DNA of 64,000 nt from Lanius collurio (lineage: Eukaryota > Chordata > Aves > Passeriformes > Laniidae), in contig JACBWW010000017.1 in assembly GCA_020086605.1 (NCBI GenBank), forward strand, positions 4,304,520-4,368,519, read 5' to 3'. Each line of letters begins with the position of its first letter. The first letter of the stretch is position 1. Below the pieces are notes generated by a model, which saw only the letters and a program-made list of their open reading frames with translations, ran no database searches and had not been told where the DNA came from. Of this stretch, positions 14,101 to 27,395 are shown in pieces. The position numbers and the translations under genes were made by a program.

Positions 14101-17100
14101 CTGTGCAGTCCAGAGCTTTCCCTGAACTCCCATGGGTTAGCAGCTACAGACTCTGATTTCTGCTCAATCTAAGCTTAGTTTCTTTCAAACGAGAACTGGA
14201 AGCAGATTGAACTGCAGCTCTTATCTCGGAGAGAGATAAGCCATGCACGGTGTAACACGCAATTAATACGCTGAATAAGTTATGAACTGACCCTGGGGAA
14301 TAAAAAGTAAAAGAATTGTGTATTTTTTTCAGCTCTTTGATAATGGAAAAGAGGTCAAAGCTGGAAAAAAAGAAAATCAAATTCATAGTCCAAAGTGAGA
14401 ACATCAAGTCAGGGCAGTAACAATTAAATGCATTAGAGGTTGTGAAAGCTCAGCAACCGTATTTATCTCTCTACACTTAACACTAAAGTGACCACCAGCC
14501 CACACACTGCAAAGAACATCAGGGGAATCTCTATACATGCAGGGTCTTTAAACATCAAAAAGCAGCCTAGGCAGTCTGCTGGACTCATTCTGTGGGCAGT
14601 CTGTCTGTGGGAGGTTGAGTTGAAGAAGTAGAGGTCTTGTTTTGTTCTAAACTCCAATGTCCTTCATCTCACATGGGAAATGAGCTGAAGGACCATCAAA
14701 AGAGAGTGTTTGAGAAACAAAACCTGTACCCTTCAGGCAGCTGTTTAGGGACAAGGAAAGTCTTTTGCCATGAACAAAGACCACATTTACATGACGTGCA
14801 TCAACTGGTATTGAAGACCAACCCAAAACACAAACTGACACCCTTGAATTTGACCTGCTCTTTGATAGTGCATCAGGGAAGACTGGGCTACAAAGACACC
14901 TTCAGCAGAACATCTGTTGAAACTGCTGTAGGTTTGGCTGGAGGATACAAGTGACAGCATTCCCACCTGGACACCTCCAGTGCACAGGCTGTGGGTGAGC
15001 ACAAACACAGCACAACAGCCAGACACACTGGTGTGGAGACCTCCTATAGCCCTAACTCCTGGTACATGGGAGGCAGAATCATGAGCAGAATGGGTTTTTA
15101 TCCTCAGGAGAGTAATTCACAGTGATCTTCTGACCCTGCTCATGAACTTCTGACCACCCCTGCACTGTCTTCAGAAAGAGGACATACAGACACATGCTTG
15201 TATCCTTTGTAGCATCCACAGAGTGAAACCACATTTGTCTGTAAACCACTGTAACACTGAAATGAGCATCTGGATTCCTCATCTTTCCCTCCAAACCCTC
15301 CAGAAGAAAGCACCAGATGAAGCCTGCTCTTGTGCAAAGGCAGATCGGGGACAGTTCTACAGTAAAGCAGACAAACAATCCACACAGGCATCCCCTGAAC
15401 CATCATAGGATCAGTCCTTGTCTCTGGATGAAGAGCCTCACATCCTTCATACAAGTTTAAAAAAAGCTTCTGATCCCCAAAACTTTGTGGATATTTGCTA
15501 ACAGGGAGACAAGTTCAGTCCCCAAGAACACTGAAGTCCCTGTATGGAGGGATTGGGATCCTCACAAGGGCTGAGTGCTCTGTGTTGACAAAGGGCACAT
15601 GTTGGTCAAGCCAGCAGAAGCAAACCTAGCAAATAGGGCTTGTCAGGCAGGATATCACCCGCCAGGCTTAATAGCTCTGCCTGATCTAAAAAGCTGTAAA
15701 CTAACAAAATCTGTATGTTTTACAAAATTGGGTAAGTAATCAAAGCCCTGCAGTACTGAAATGATAAGCCCAAAGATACAGCATAGGAGAAAGCTCCTTA
15801 TTGCTTAATCCTCAGCTCTCAAGCAAGCCAAGCATGAAATCCTTTAATCAAATCTAATAACCTGGGATAATCTTCAAAATAATGACTGCAAGGAATAACA
15901 CATTCCTGCATTCATTAATGCCTGAGATTTTAAAAAAATGGATTTTCATTAGCAGCAGTGCTAAAGGTATTCTCATATGTTGCATTATGCATAACTTCCC
16001 ACAAGTAAAAAAAAAAAAAAGAATATTTAAAAACTCCATTGATTACACATTCTGACAGTATTAAAATCAGATTCCTCAACACAGTAAAGCTATTTCTTAT
16101 GTATAGGAATAAATGACATGAAAGTGTAACCATATCAAACACTGAAACATGATGCTCTCTGTCCTGAAAAAATTGTCCTAGATATCAGAATTATTCATGG
16201 CTCATGAGAACAGATTTATTAAGAAGAAAAGTCTTACTCTTGTCCTTGGTTCCTCAGAGTTTTTTTCAGCTGCTAAACAGTCTTAGGAGGCTTTGGGTTC
16301 ATATGTATCAACCAACCCACAGCATCATTTACTTCTAGGAAATTCTGTCTACAACTATTTTCTGAAACTGATAGTACACAAGGCTGAAACATATTGTCTT
16401 ATGGAAAGTTTTAATGCAATTAAACACAACAAACTCTGTCAATACAAACCATCTCAGAGTCTAACAAGAGTCATTTATGCTTCCTCTGCAACTGATAGAT
16501 GACAAATGATAGACAAGTCCTAACTCCTTGCCAATTTTTCTCTTCAGCAATTATATTTTGCCTTTCTACAATGTTCTTTCAGATTTATTCCATTCTGAAG
16601 TGTGACAAACAATGAAAAAAAAAAAAATAAGATACTCAGAAGCTGGTAAAGTTTATTTCATTTCATAATATGAACAGATTTTCCTGTATTATAAACAAAT
16701 GATTACAAAGATGTTTATTTTTCTGCTCACTTGTCAATTGTGAAGTGATAATGGAGTATTTACACATCACACAGAAATAAACAGTTTTCAATCAAAGGTT
16801 TCTATATGAATTTCACTCTCTGTCTGTATAAAGTGAGAAATCAGCTGTGCCATGAGATATTATCCCTCTCTTTGGTGACGAGATATCTGAAAGTAAAGAT
16901 AGGGCAACAAGAAGTGATAACTGCCAGCAGTATTCCTGTTCATCCTCATGTTATTCTGCTCACAAGCCAGTATGGCATTAGTAGGGAGAAGAATCACTGC
17001 CTCCAAACACTAATGCAAATAAAACTTCACTCACTCACACCACAGAAAATTAGGCTGGAAGATACCCAAGAGGGCTTTACCTGGTCCACCCAATCTCCCT

Positions 17101-19429
17101 GCCCAAGGCATTCCTGATGAACATTTGTCAGCTAAGCCCCAATGACAGACTCCACAGCCCAACTTGAAACTTCCTTGCTGAAGGTCAAATCTTTTCCTTT
17201 TTCCATTTTCAAAATGCATTTAGAGAAGATAAACTCTTTTTTTTGTTAACAAGAGAAAATTGGGGAGGGGGGGAATAAGTAAAAAGTAACATGAAAATTA
17301 AATAAGGAAGATAGCATGTTCTTATCAGCATTCCTTTTTCAGCTTGAACAAGCCCAATTCTTTCAATATTTCTTTGTAAGTTGTGTTTCAAACTGTTCTC
17401 ATCTAGAAAATAGATCATCTCTGTCTTAAGGGACAGCACTAAAAATGGCACAATGCTCTAAGACCATCCTTTTGCTACACAGAAATAATTACCTCACATG
17501 GCTGCTGTTCACACATTCCCTGTGACACTAACTACTTTGAAAAGCTTGCAGTCATTCATCTCTGTCTAGTTTGCAGTTCTCTATAGCCTCTTCACCCATC
17601 TCAGAATGTCCAGAGAGTTTTCTTCTCATCCTACACTCACATACTTTATCATTCCTACGTAAGTGTAATCATTCCCTATTAAATAATAGTCTCATTTTTC
17701 ATACATCAATCCTGTCAAGATAATTTTTAATTATGGTCTGTATCATTCTGATGGGGATTCTTATCTCAGGATGCTCTGCATTGTACAGGTCACTAACAAA
17801 AACACTGGTCACAGCAAAACTCTGAGGACACCTTGAAGGACTTTGCTGACAATATCCTTCATTTTAAGGTGAAATGCTCATGTGTTATGTTGCTCTGAGA
17901 GAACCAATCAGTCTACAGCCACTTCCTCTAGACCACACTTCCCTAGGGCCCAGCCACATCCTACACCCACTGGGTACCTCACTTATCTCCAAGCACTCCC
18001 TTGGGAAAAAGGATGCTATGGGCTTTTTAGCAGCTAAGGGTTGCTAAAATTCCTCTGACAGAAAAACTTTACATGATCAATTTGAGAACTCCCTCTGCTG
18101 TTTCACTCTCCTGCTCTGGCTGTCATTTCACTCCTTTGTGCACAGGTATTAATAGTGCTGTCTACCTGATGGCAAGTGAAGATCAGCACAGAATAAAGCA
18201 TTCACCATTTTAGGCCTCTCCAAATCTTCTGTCTATTATGTGTCAACATTTGGACTTCTCCTAAGTAATGTGCCTTGCTATTTCATCTCACTTCATGTCT
18301 TAACCTTTTTGATTAGGTTACTGAGAGCTCTTGCAATGCCTCCATTCTCCTGCTTAGTAACCTCACCTAGCTGCTACTGTCTGTATCTTTTTCTCCTGTG
18401 TTGAAGTCAATGAAAGGCTCATCATTTAGCCAAGTTGATCTCTTACTAACTTCTTATCTCTCCTCCACAAGGAGAGAGCTTTATTAATATTCTTCTTTAA
18501 GGAACTGCCAGCTTTCTTAAATTCCCTGCTCCATCAGGCTTGCCTCCCAGGCAACACCTACCAATTCTATGAATATTGAAGCCTTACTACTTGAAATCCA
18601 TTGTTACTGCTTTGTTACTTGTGTTCCTTCAAGTCCTGTGAATCATAAATATATCATTTCATGATCATTCTCAGCTAACATGATCTTTGTCTAAATATTG
18701 TCAGTTTCTTCCTATTGGTCAGTATTTAATCAAAGTTCAACCTATTCTACATACCTTAATTATCTTTACCAAAGTCCATCAGAAATTCATTCAAAGCATT
18801 TGCTGAGCAGGCTCCCTCTGAAATACATTTTATTTGCAACAGATGTGTGGGTAACTGAGAACCTGCATTAAGATTTACAGTTTTTTCTGCTTGTTCATTG
18901 TTCTTCTTGCATTACAGTGAGTGCTCTCTTCTCCTATGACTTTATGAAGAACAACCCAGCCTGATTTTAATGTGCACTTAAGTCATCATTTTTTATGCTA
19001 CTTCTGGGATTGATTAATTCCAAAGATCTTCACTGGTCTCAGTTTTTGCTTATCAAACATCATTCTTGGGCAAGGAAAACAAAGACCTCCAAGTATGCAG
19101 CCATGCATTTACTTCCAATATGTGTGTTGTCATTCCCTGTACACTGATCCCAGAATGAACAGGCTGAAAATAACACCAGCTGTGCTCTTGTTTCTCTCAT
19201 CTTTGCCTCTCACCAGCAGCTTTATGACCACTTTGAGCTGCAGTACTGAAATGTTTACTGAAGAGAGTAAGACCCCACAAGACAGGAAACCTGAACGGGT
19301 CGCTGAAATAGAAAGCTCTGTGTACCTGGCTGACCAGAGCAGATCAATTGACTTCAACAGTTCAGTCAAAGGAGTTTTGCTGCAGGAAAGAGACAGGATA
19401 ATCCAGCAGTTGTACCATGAAAAGACAGA
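11161..19429. other. Unique non-coding DNA, no gene seen
   Basis: More than 8 kb without a recognisable gene or interspersed repeat. It holds A-runs at 16007-16020 and 16615-16627, a G-rich patch at 17262-17273, and scattered open frames up to 140 codons (11163-11585 on -), none with a domain I can name. Composition is even and AT-rich. Confidence 0.55.
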
Positions 19430-19513
19430 AAACTGGACAATGGAAGAGGGGAAAAGACATTCACAGAGAGGGTGATGCTCAGAGAATCCCTGGCTTTGGA
19501 GATTTTCAAACTT
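19430..19513 (+). mobile_element. Decayed CR1 3'-region fragment
   Basis: About 80 bp resemble the middle of the CR1 3' region in sense orientation. The best part is GAGAATCCCTGG, followed by TTTGGAGATTTTCAAAC and ACAAGGTCC, which is the block encoding or following the ESPSLEIF-like end of ORF2 in many CR1 copies. It stops abruptly where an antisense CR1 ORF2 fragment begins. The left part is too diverged to place well. It also forms the end of an open frame (19095-19475) that might otherwise look like a small secreted protein. Confidence 0.5.
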
Positions 19514-19905
19514 GACAGAACAAGGTCCAGGTCCCTGAAGACTCAAAGTCTGTTCTACTGAAGTCTGGGGCTGTGATCCTGCTTTTTACTTTCCTTTCAT
19601 AATCCTGACTTTTACCTTCATGAAGTCAGTGTGATCAAGGTTTCTGCCCAACTCCCCACATCCCAGCACTGTAAGCTCGAGGTTCAGCAGTGACTCCCCA
19701 CTCATCAGCTTCTCAATCACCTGTGTCAGGAAGCTCTTACCAGTGCTGTCATCAGAAACCCTTTGCATTGCCTGTGCCCTGGCCCTGCTGGGCCTTTCCA
19801 GCACATATCAGGGTGGCTTAAGTCCACTATGAGGTCCAGGGCTTGTGAACATGAGGTTTCTGCCTGTTGTTTGAAGAAAGTCTCATATGCTCTTTTTTTC
19901 CTTCA
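19510..19905 (-). mobile_element. CR1 ORF2 fragment, endonuclease domain, decayed
   Basis: On the - strand this reads as the later part of the CR1 ORF2 endonuclease (AP-endonuclease type). The DNA order includes GCAGAAACCTCATGTTCACA, then CACCCTGATATGTGCTGGAA (the HPDICW-like block), CTTCCTGACACAGGTGATTG and GACTTCAGTAGAACAGACTT. One stop-free frame, 19586-19804, still reads GKSFLTQVIEK and then LLNLELT, close to the family's DNFLTQVIE and LLDLVLT. The SDHE-like catalytic region has degenerated to LDHTDF. No intact start and no reverse transcriptase follow, so it is a dead internal piece of an older element. Confidence 0.85.
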
Positions 19906-22900
19906 TCCTAAATGCTGTGTATTTTGTGAACATTAATACCAAAACTCAGTAATGATGGAATTGCATTTACAAATCCACAGCAAGTCTAGAGCACTGTGCA
20001 TTACTTAGTAAAAAACTGCAACAAGGAAGAGACAAAATGAAGAGGCAAATTTAAGGACCCTTTCCTCTGAAGATGGGGTCATAAAAGACTTTCTTATTAA
20101 AAACCAGACAGGTTATAACTATTAAAAAGCAAGTCTGTGAGCTCTAGGGATGGATTTCACACCAGTGTAGTCAAGATAGATACAGATGTGCATATATCAA
20201 ACAGTAAAAGAAATAACTATACAGAATCCTAGAGAAAGGCCAAGAAGATATATTAATAAGAATCCATAAGCAAAATTGGGAAGCAACTGCAACAGAGGTG
20301 AATTTTGCAAATGGTGGAGAGCAGGAAGCAATGGCAGTAACACAGCAATCACCCAACTACAGGGGAAAAAAAGACTACAGAAAAAAAAGTTCAGGCAACT
20401 GCACAGGCAGTGAACAAAAAGGCTGTGTTGATGTGCAAAACTTATGCTCCAGTGCACCTAAAAGTCAGTGAAATGTATGTTTTAAATAAAGTAAGGAATT
20501 TTTAATCATTGGTTTTGAGACATCTTGTTAATTAAATAGCATTCCTGTAAGACACACAACACACACAAGATGGACACAGAGAAGCAAGTGTAGCTAAATA
20601 CAATGACTGAATTAAACACAGTGGGAACCATTAAATTTCACCAAAAGAGAATCCTATACAGAGCCCAGAATAAAAATATGACCAAACAACATGTGCCAAT
20701 AAAATCATAGGAGCTCAGAAAAGACATAGAGCATGTGGCATCTGTCATGTAAAAGCAGAAAGCAACATTCAGAGAAGAACCCAATTAATGGATCTGATTT
20801 CTCCTTGGTTACCAGTAAAGCAAGAGAAAAGGTAATGTTACATCAGAATTACAGAATTCTTTTTCCTACCTCCTAGAGAATCTACTCAATCTTCCTCATA
20901 CAGGAGTTTTTGAAGGCAGGCTAGAGAAGTGTCACATGTGGCAAGCCTGGCTGTACCTACACAACACCATTAGAGGGAGGAGGCCTTCTTGTACATTTTC
21001 CCTGCATTTTCTATTGCAGTAGGAACCATTTTCTTTACCTTGGAAGAATTCTGGACCATTATCTTGGGTTCCACAATTTTTTGGTTTTGAGATGCAGCTG
21101 GTCAAAACTATGCAGAAGTGTCAAGTTTATTGACATAAGAAGATGAGCATTCTCCTTTCCTCAGGACAATGCCATGGGATGCAGTAAATTACAATTTTGT
21201 ACCTTCTGTGCCATGACAGAGGAAACTGGTAGAGCAGGATGTTAAATCTATGAGCAGAGCTGAAACCCTTACGTCTATTTCCACCTCACAACCCTAAAGT
21301 AGAATTTAAATATTGCACAGGAATGTGTCTAGAAATTTCACTGGAGAGCAAGCCAGACACAGTTCATCTGAAAATGTGAAAGAGCATGTTGATGGCTTGG
21401 GGATATGAGCTGCAGCAAATACTAGGAATGACTGAAGCAAAGTGTCTTAAGCCATAAAAGACCAAATGTTAGTTTCAAGCAAAAGCCATATTACTCTAAA
21501 GTGCAAAAAAATCTTGTCCTGTGACCTCATTTTCAAGTAATACTGCATGTGCCAAGACTCCAAAATAAAATGGTTTAAAATCAGGAGGGAAATGTAAGCC
21601 CCCCTGCAAAGCTCACAGAACTTGTGCTAGATTAGCAAACTGCCATGGATGCTACAGCACAAGAGGAGCCCAAAAAAGAAAACCCTTTCAACATCAGCAG
21701 AAAACACCAACCTGTCGAAAGAAATCAAACTCTCCTTACAGAAGCAGCAGGGAGGGCTGGGAGCAGAACTGCTGCAGAATCTCAGAGCAGGCTCTTTATT
21801 AGCCTCTTACACACCCACAGGTTTGGGAGCTCCTTGAAGATGTGTACACAAAGTGAAATAGATGGTGCATTTGCTATATTGACCCAAGCAAGTATCTATG
21901 AACAACATTTTCAAGCTTCCCCTGGAGTTGCAGTTTCAAAGCAGAAACTAATCAATGAGCACTGGCTGTAAGACCCAAAAGAGAAACTAACAGATACCAC
22001 CAAAGAGGATTTTGCAAATATGGAAGTACTTAATCACTTAAGGTTCAGCTTGGGTCCCATTAGTAATATCACAAACACTTTCAAGAGCAACTAATGATCT
22101 GAAACAAGCTGTAAACCTGCATGCAAACATGATAAAAAACTTTGCATTGAATCTGCAAGTCTGCAGATGAACTAGAAACAGATCACTGATGAAGAAACAT
22201 TGCAAACAGATGAGACAGTCTGTGCATGTTTCTACTATCAAAATTCTAACACCTTTGTCTGGGATGCTTTTCAGGGCTGAACAAATCAACTTTTACACTG
22301 GTGGAAAGAAAAATGTCAGAATGAATACCAGAATCAGAAAATCACAATAAATGAGATAGTTCTCATTTGGCCACAGGTAAGTGTAGGCATTAAATAAGCA
22401 CTAAAGTACCAAAAGGACAGAGGTGCTGAAAACAAAACTTTCAAATAAATGAAGGAAATTGATTTCCTAGTTTAAAATAGCAAGAATTGGGTAAAATGGA
22501 CACTCCTAAACCGAGCTATTATATTCCAGAAAGAATCATTGCAATCATGGTCACTAAGGAGAGATGAAGACAAGACTTTTAAAGGAATAAAGCTTTTGAG
22601 AGAAGTGTTTTGACAGAAGGAAGTGAAAGGGGCAGGCACCTGATAATCCATGTATTGACAGCTCAGCAGAGTGTTGCCCCAGAGGGCTGAAAAGCAGTGG
22701 CTTGGAAAGATTGTGTCCCCTCCTAAGACACTGAGATACATTATTGTTTCCTGAAAGCAAACTAAAGGGCTTTACCAGTTATTGGATTAATCCAATAAGG
22801 ATAGTTTACTTAGAAAATATACAAAGGAATCAAAAGCCAGACCAGTAAAGAAAGATTTCCAGGAACTGAAGCCTCCTTTTGCCATGATTTCTGTATCATA

Positions 22901-23002
22901 TATTGTGTTCTCTGCAAGATTTCATGTTCAAGTAAAGCAAACCCACACAGAGTCTGACAAGAAGATGGTATTTGGGAACACGTATTTCATGTCCCACATG
23001 GG
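19906..23002. other. Unique non-coding DNA, no gene seen
   Basis: AT-rich sequence with open frames of at most 108 codons (21645-21971 on +) and no recognisable domain, RNA gene or repeat. Confidence 0.55.
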
Positions 23003-23236
23003 TAGATTCAGGCTAGATATAAGGAAGAAGGGTTTTTTATTCGATTTCTTACAATAATTTCCAGTGAAATACTGGAACAAGCTGTCCAGAGACGTGGTGA
23101 ATAATCCCTGGAAACATTTGAGGCCAGGTTGAATGGGGCTCTGAGCAATTTAATGTAGTTCAAGATGTCCCTGATTATTGCAGAGAGGACCTTTAAATGT
23201 TCCTTCCAAACCAAACCATTCTATGATTCTATAATC
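23003..23236 (+). mobile_element. CR1 LINE, short 5'-truncated 3' end
   Basis: It starts at TAGATTCAGGCTAGATATAA, the same block found inside the 4473-4912 copy, so the two are the same or closely related CR1 subfamilies. It continues through ACTGGAACAAGCTGTCCAGA, CATTTGAGGCCAGGTTGAA, TGCAGAGAGGACC and CCTTCCAAACCAAACC, and ends at ATTCTATGATTCTAT. Several indels separate it from the other copy. Only about 230 bp were inserted or survive, and it has no coding capacity. Confidence 0.93.
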
Positions 23237-24159
23237 CTTACAAAATGTCCTTCCTTTAAACCAAATTTTCTTTGATGGGCAAAAGGTACAGCAAAGAAGC
23301 ATTTGTTTTCTGTCACTTTGAGTATCACACAAGAACCCTGCTTGAAACAGAATTCAAAAATCATTTAAAAGGGTTATTTAACAGCTATTTCATAGCCAGC
23401 TTCTGCTCTGTCTGCACAGAGCTCCTGAAGTCCAATTCCCTCTCTTTAGCACTCTGTAACAAGAATGAGTTAAGTTTACATCATTCCTTATTACCACTGT
23501 AATCACAGTCTTGAGACAAGATTCATATTAGCCATTTTCTGCTCTTGTTGCATCATTTGTCAAGGAAATGAGGAATAAGAATTTCAGCACCTAATATGCT
23601 CTGTGAGTTATAGGACTGTGCCAGGATTATACTCAGCTTTCCTGATAGTTGGTAGCTCTCTGTCCTACCTTTCTCTGCATACTTGAGTCAGCTTGAGAGC
23701 TGACTTATAACCAGCCATCACTTCTCTTTTCTAGGGAGAGCCTTCACTTCTGCCTCTGGCCATGCTGTGACATCTAGAAAGCAACCAAAAGAGGATAGTA
23801 AACCTATTAATTGAGCAACAGCCCAGCCATAAGTCTGATATCACCTCAATCCATTTTGGGGAGCTTGCTTCCAGCTCCCAGGTGTGAGCCTTAGTATGCA
23901 CATGCTCCATTTGCAATGGTACAAGGAGACAGGGATGGCAGAAGGTTTTGTGTGTGTGTCCTTTGGTCCTGTGTGTGAATTGGGGGGGTATGGATATAAA
24001 CACATACCACTGCTCCACACCCCTGTGCTGAGGCCAAAGTCAAGGGCAGTGAAGCACTGCTTGTGGTAGAACAACATCAAATTAGAGACTACACAAGCCT
24101 GTACAAAAGTATACAAGAACGGGAGGGATGCATCCAAAGGTGATGACAAACATCATATG
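23237..24159. other. Unique non-coding spacer between CR1 copies
   Basis: About 0.9 kb without a recognisable gene. A short GT-rich patch (TGTGTGTGTC near 23950) and open frames up to 102 codons on the - strand are the only features. Confidence 0.5.
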
Positions 24160-24945
24160 CTTCAAGGATGGCAAGAGGGAGTTGGAACAGGCCTTTAACA
24201 GACTGGAGAAATGAGCTGGTAGAAATTTCCCAGAGTTCAGGAAATGTCCTGCACATGGGGAGGAATCATCTGCTCACTGGCACAGGCTGGAGGCCAAGCA
24301 GCGGAGAGCAGCTCCATGGGAAAGGATCCACCAGTGCTGGTGGGCAAATTGAGGACAAGTGAGCAGTGCACCACCACAGCAAACAAAAACAACCAAATAC
24401 CGGGCAAAAGCATTGACAGCTAGTCAAGAGAAGCGATTTTTCATCAGTGTTTGGCACTTGCCAGACAGCATTTGGATTACTGCATATCATTTGGGGCTCC
24501 TGGATACAAGTGGGACACAGACATACAAGAGAGAGTACAGCAGATGTTCCAGAGCCTGGAGCACATAAAGTACTATAAGGAGCTGAAAAAGCTGTTTTGG
24601 TTCTGCTGGAAAAGAAAGAGGGTCCAAGGGAGGATCTTATTACTGTCTTTAACTATTTAGTGGGGTGGTATAGACAGAAGACACACAAAATGTTCAGAGA
24701 GGTGAAGTGCAACAGTTCAAGGGGTAAGAGATGATAGTTACCACAAGAAAAAATCCCTTTAAATAAAAGTAAATCTTAACATCCTGAGGGTAGTCAAGCC
24801 TGAAATCAGTGTCCTCAAAAACGTTTACAACCCAATTGGAAAAGGCCCTGAGCAATATCACCTAACACTGAAGTCGACCCTGCTCTAAGCAGGGACTTGG
24901 ACCAGAGAATCCTCTTCCAACCTAACTCACTCTATCCCTTGGTGA
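24160..24945 (+). mobile_element. Old CR1 copy: end of ORF2 plus 3' region
   Basis: A sense CR1 covering roughly the last 780 bp of an element. The frame 24168-24362 holds VLHMGRN, the family's VLHLGRN block after the reverse transcriptase, preceded by an LEKWADRN-like stretch (TDWRNELVEIS). The frame 24451-24660 reads HLDYCISFGAPGYK, ERVQQ and SLEHIKYY, matching the HLEYCVQFWAPQYK...ERVQ...LEHLSYE order of CR1 ORF2. The 3' part has ACCCTGCTCTAAGCAGGGAC, TTGGACC and CTTCCAACCTAACTC. The terminal octamers are eroded. Frame changes between the readable blocks and high divergence mark it as older than the other copies here. Confidence 0.88.
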
Positions 24946-27296
24946 AATGAGAGCAAGTTCAGCATCATCCCTTTTCTTCACAGCCTTTTTCTCCAGCCTT
25001 ACAAGGTTATTTGTGTTGTTGTCTCAAACACTCTCAAACGCACACTCCTCAGGGAGCCTTCTTCCACAACTCTAAATCGTTTCAAGTATTCTAATCCTTC
25101 CAATAATTACAGTCTACCTTTGTATTATGTATGGAAAGTGGCACGTTGTTGAATATGAAAAGCAAAGTCACTCACAATGCACATTCTAACAACAGGGTAC
25201 TTGGAGTGGAATTAATGACTGATGAAACCACAACGAATTGAGAAAAGAGTAATGAGCTCCCTGTGGCCTCCACTGTGCTGCCCACATTCCATTATCTGCT
25301 AAAATCTCTCTTCAAAAATCTATATTCCAACAATATGTGAACTGAAACTAATGAAAACATCATCTTAATTAACACAATATGATAAAACAGTTGGAAAGCA
25401 CCTCTGAATAGCAACGAACAGCAGCCCTAGATGAAAACAGACATATGCAGACATAGATGTTGAAGAGAATTCTTTTCTCTAATTAATTTCTTGCATGGGA
25501 GTTGATTCCAGGAAAGTATTTACACCTCTTCCCTGCAGAAATATTTTAATACTTAAAATTAGATGTTCCAAAATATTCACAGCAAAACATTCACATCAAA
25601 AAAGATAACAGGCAGATGAAGTTTTGAGGTTTCACCATAAACTTGCAACCCAGATTCCAACAGAAACTGTACAAAGTTTTTGAATGCATTTGTACAATTT
25701 TATGGCTTTCAGTCAAATTCTCAAGTTCCTGCAGGCCTTCCAACAGCTGCCTCCCACGCAGACAATATCAGAGGAGAATGAAAAACAGGAAAGCCTCTCT
25801 TCTGCTCCAAGACACTTCTTGCATACTAACTTGATTTCGATATGGTATCACAGGGAATTTTTATAATGAGACATTGCCATCCTGTTTCACAGTTACAATT
25901 TTAGAACAGCAGGATGTCTCTAGAGCTCTGCTGGACTGAACAATTGGGTTTTAGCCATTGTCAGGGTCCTCAGGGGACAGATATTTACAGAAGAGTAGAG
26001 AAGGTTAAATGTTATCAGTACCTTGGAGTTCTTGGAGTCCTTGCTGAGGGAAAAAAAGTACTTTTTTCCTCTCCCTATTTTCCTGCTGTATGTTGGACAA
26101 ATTTAGATTATTGCCCAGTTCCTAAGGCAGAAATTCTATTAGTGCACAAATTCATCTATCTCTGGACACATACTTAAGGACTTTTGAAGAGAATATTTTT
26201 TTCTCCAAGTGACAAATTTTGGAAAAACTTTCTGTATTGGGTGGGAGCTGACAGGAGGAGATAGGTTGTGTTTGTGGCACCACTGCACTTCTGACTTCAG
26301 GTTTCAAAGTGGCTCAGAGCACAGGCAGGACCAGTAACAATTTGCTGAAACCTGTCCCTACATAAGCACCCTCACATTGCTCCTTCAGCAGTGGAGCCAC
26401 TGTCCCAGGTCACAGTCCTGGCAGGGACACACAGATTCCCATGAGGCAGCTGTTTCTTCTCCCTCATCTTTCTCAAGCTGTGTTGGGAAAGACAGAGAAG
26501 GAATCAGGGATGAACTGTGCAAAAATCAGTCTAGCAGAGTGTTTACCAGCCTGACCATTCCCTTTAAAGTCTACTGCAGTGACCTCTGCCCAAGATCTCC
26601 TCCTGAGGGTGAAGTCAGATTTAAGGGCACTGATGTTTCCCACCACCACAAATTGCAAAGCCCACAGCACTGTAGCCATGCAAGGTCAGTCTTGGTATTC
26701 CTTCCCTTCCCGGAGAGCTCTGAGTTGTATTTGCACACATTCACTGTGAGGGGGATTAGGAGGTGCAGCAAAATAAAACAGCACAAATCACTAGGAAAAG
26801 GGATAAGATATTTCATAGGCCTCCCTCATATTCTCCTCACATTTACAATAAATTCCAGGCTTGTTTAGCCTTCACTGGGCTGCAGCATTCACAAGAGGCC
26901 AACACTTGCTTTTCTGACCTGTTTTGCTATCTGGATAGTGAAGACTCAACAGCAACATAAGACACAGGCAGCCTCCTTACACTGGAGTTCCACAGCAGCA
27001 AAACAAGGGAAAGGAGCAGATGTGGTGTAAATACGTGTACTTCCATGGAAACTGTGTGGTCTCCCCATCACAGTCCTGGGGACTGCACATTCTGCTACTG
27101 CTTCACATTACCCCGGTGACAGCCACTGCCTGTGAAACACAGAAGTGCTTTTCAGGGTCAAAACAGCCAGAATGCCCTTTTGCAGCAGCTTTTATCATAT
27201 CCCACAGTATCTAAATGTGGATTTGCACAGCTCAGGCACAGCCTGGGCAGTGTGGGCTCAGCTGCCCACCCAGCTTGCTCAATCAGCACAGGTAAA
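24946..27296. other. Unique non-coding DNA, no gene seen
   Basis: No repeat was recognised. It contains a 163-codon open frame (26377-26868, +) with no recognisable domain or signal peptide, and an overlapping 81-codon frame on the other strand. I treat both as chance frames. Confidence 0.5.
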
Positions 27297-27395
27297 TCAC
27301 AGAATTAAAAAATACAGAATCATTAAGGCTGGAAAGACCTCTAAGATGATTGGGTCCAAAATTAACCCAACACCATCGTGTTCACCAAGGGTTCA
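27297..27395 (-). mobile_element. Short CR1 3'-terminal fragment, antisense
   Basis: On + the order is CACAGAATTAAA, ACAGAATCATTAAGGCTGGA, AAGACCTCTAAGATGATTGG, AACCCAACACCATCGTGTTC. Read on - this is the last ~95 bp of a CR1 subfamily ending in GGTGGTGTTGGGTTGATGG-like sequence, different from the 4473 and 23003 copies but like the one at 49271. It is too short to carry any coding sequence. It interrupts the open frame 27145-27657, which argues against that frame being a gene. Confidence 0.8.

Noticed and set aside
19095..19475. 126-codon + frame with a signal-peptide-like start (MNRLKITPAVLLFLSS)
   Set aside because: Its end runs into a decayed CR1 3' fragment, it has no recognised family and no splice or polyadenylation context. 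A hydrophobic start is easily met by chance.
26377..26868. 163-codon + frame
   Set aside because: No domain, low-complexity Ser/His-rich composition, and a length within chance expectation for this much sequence.
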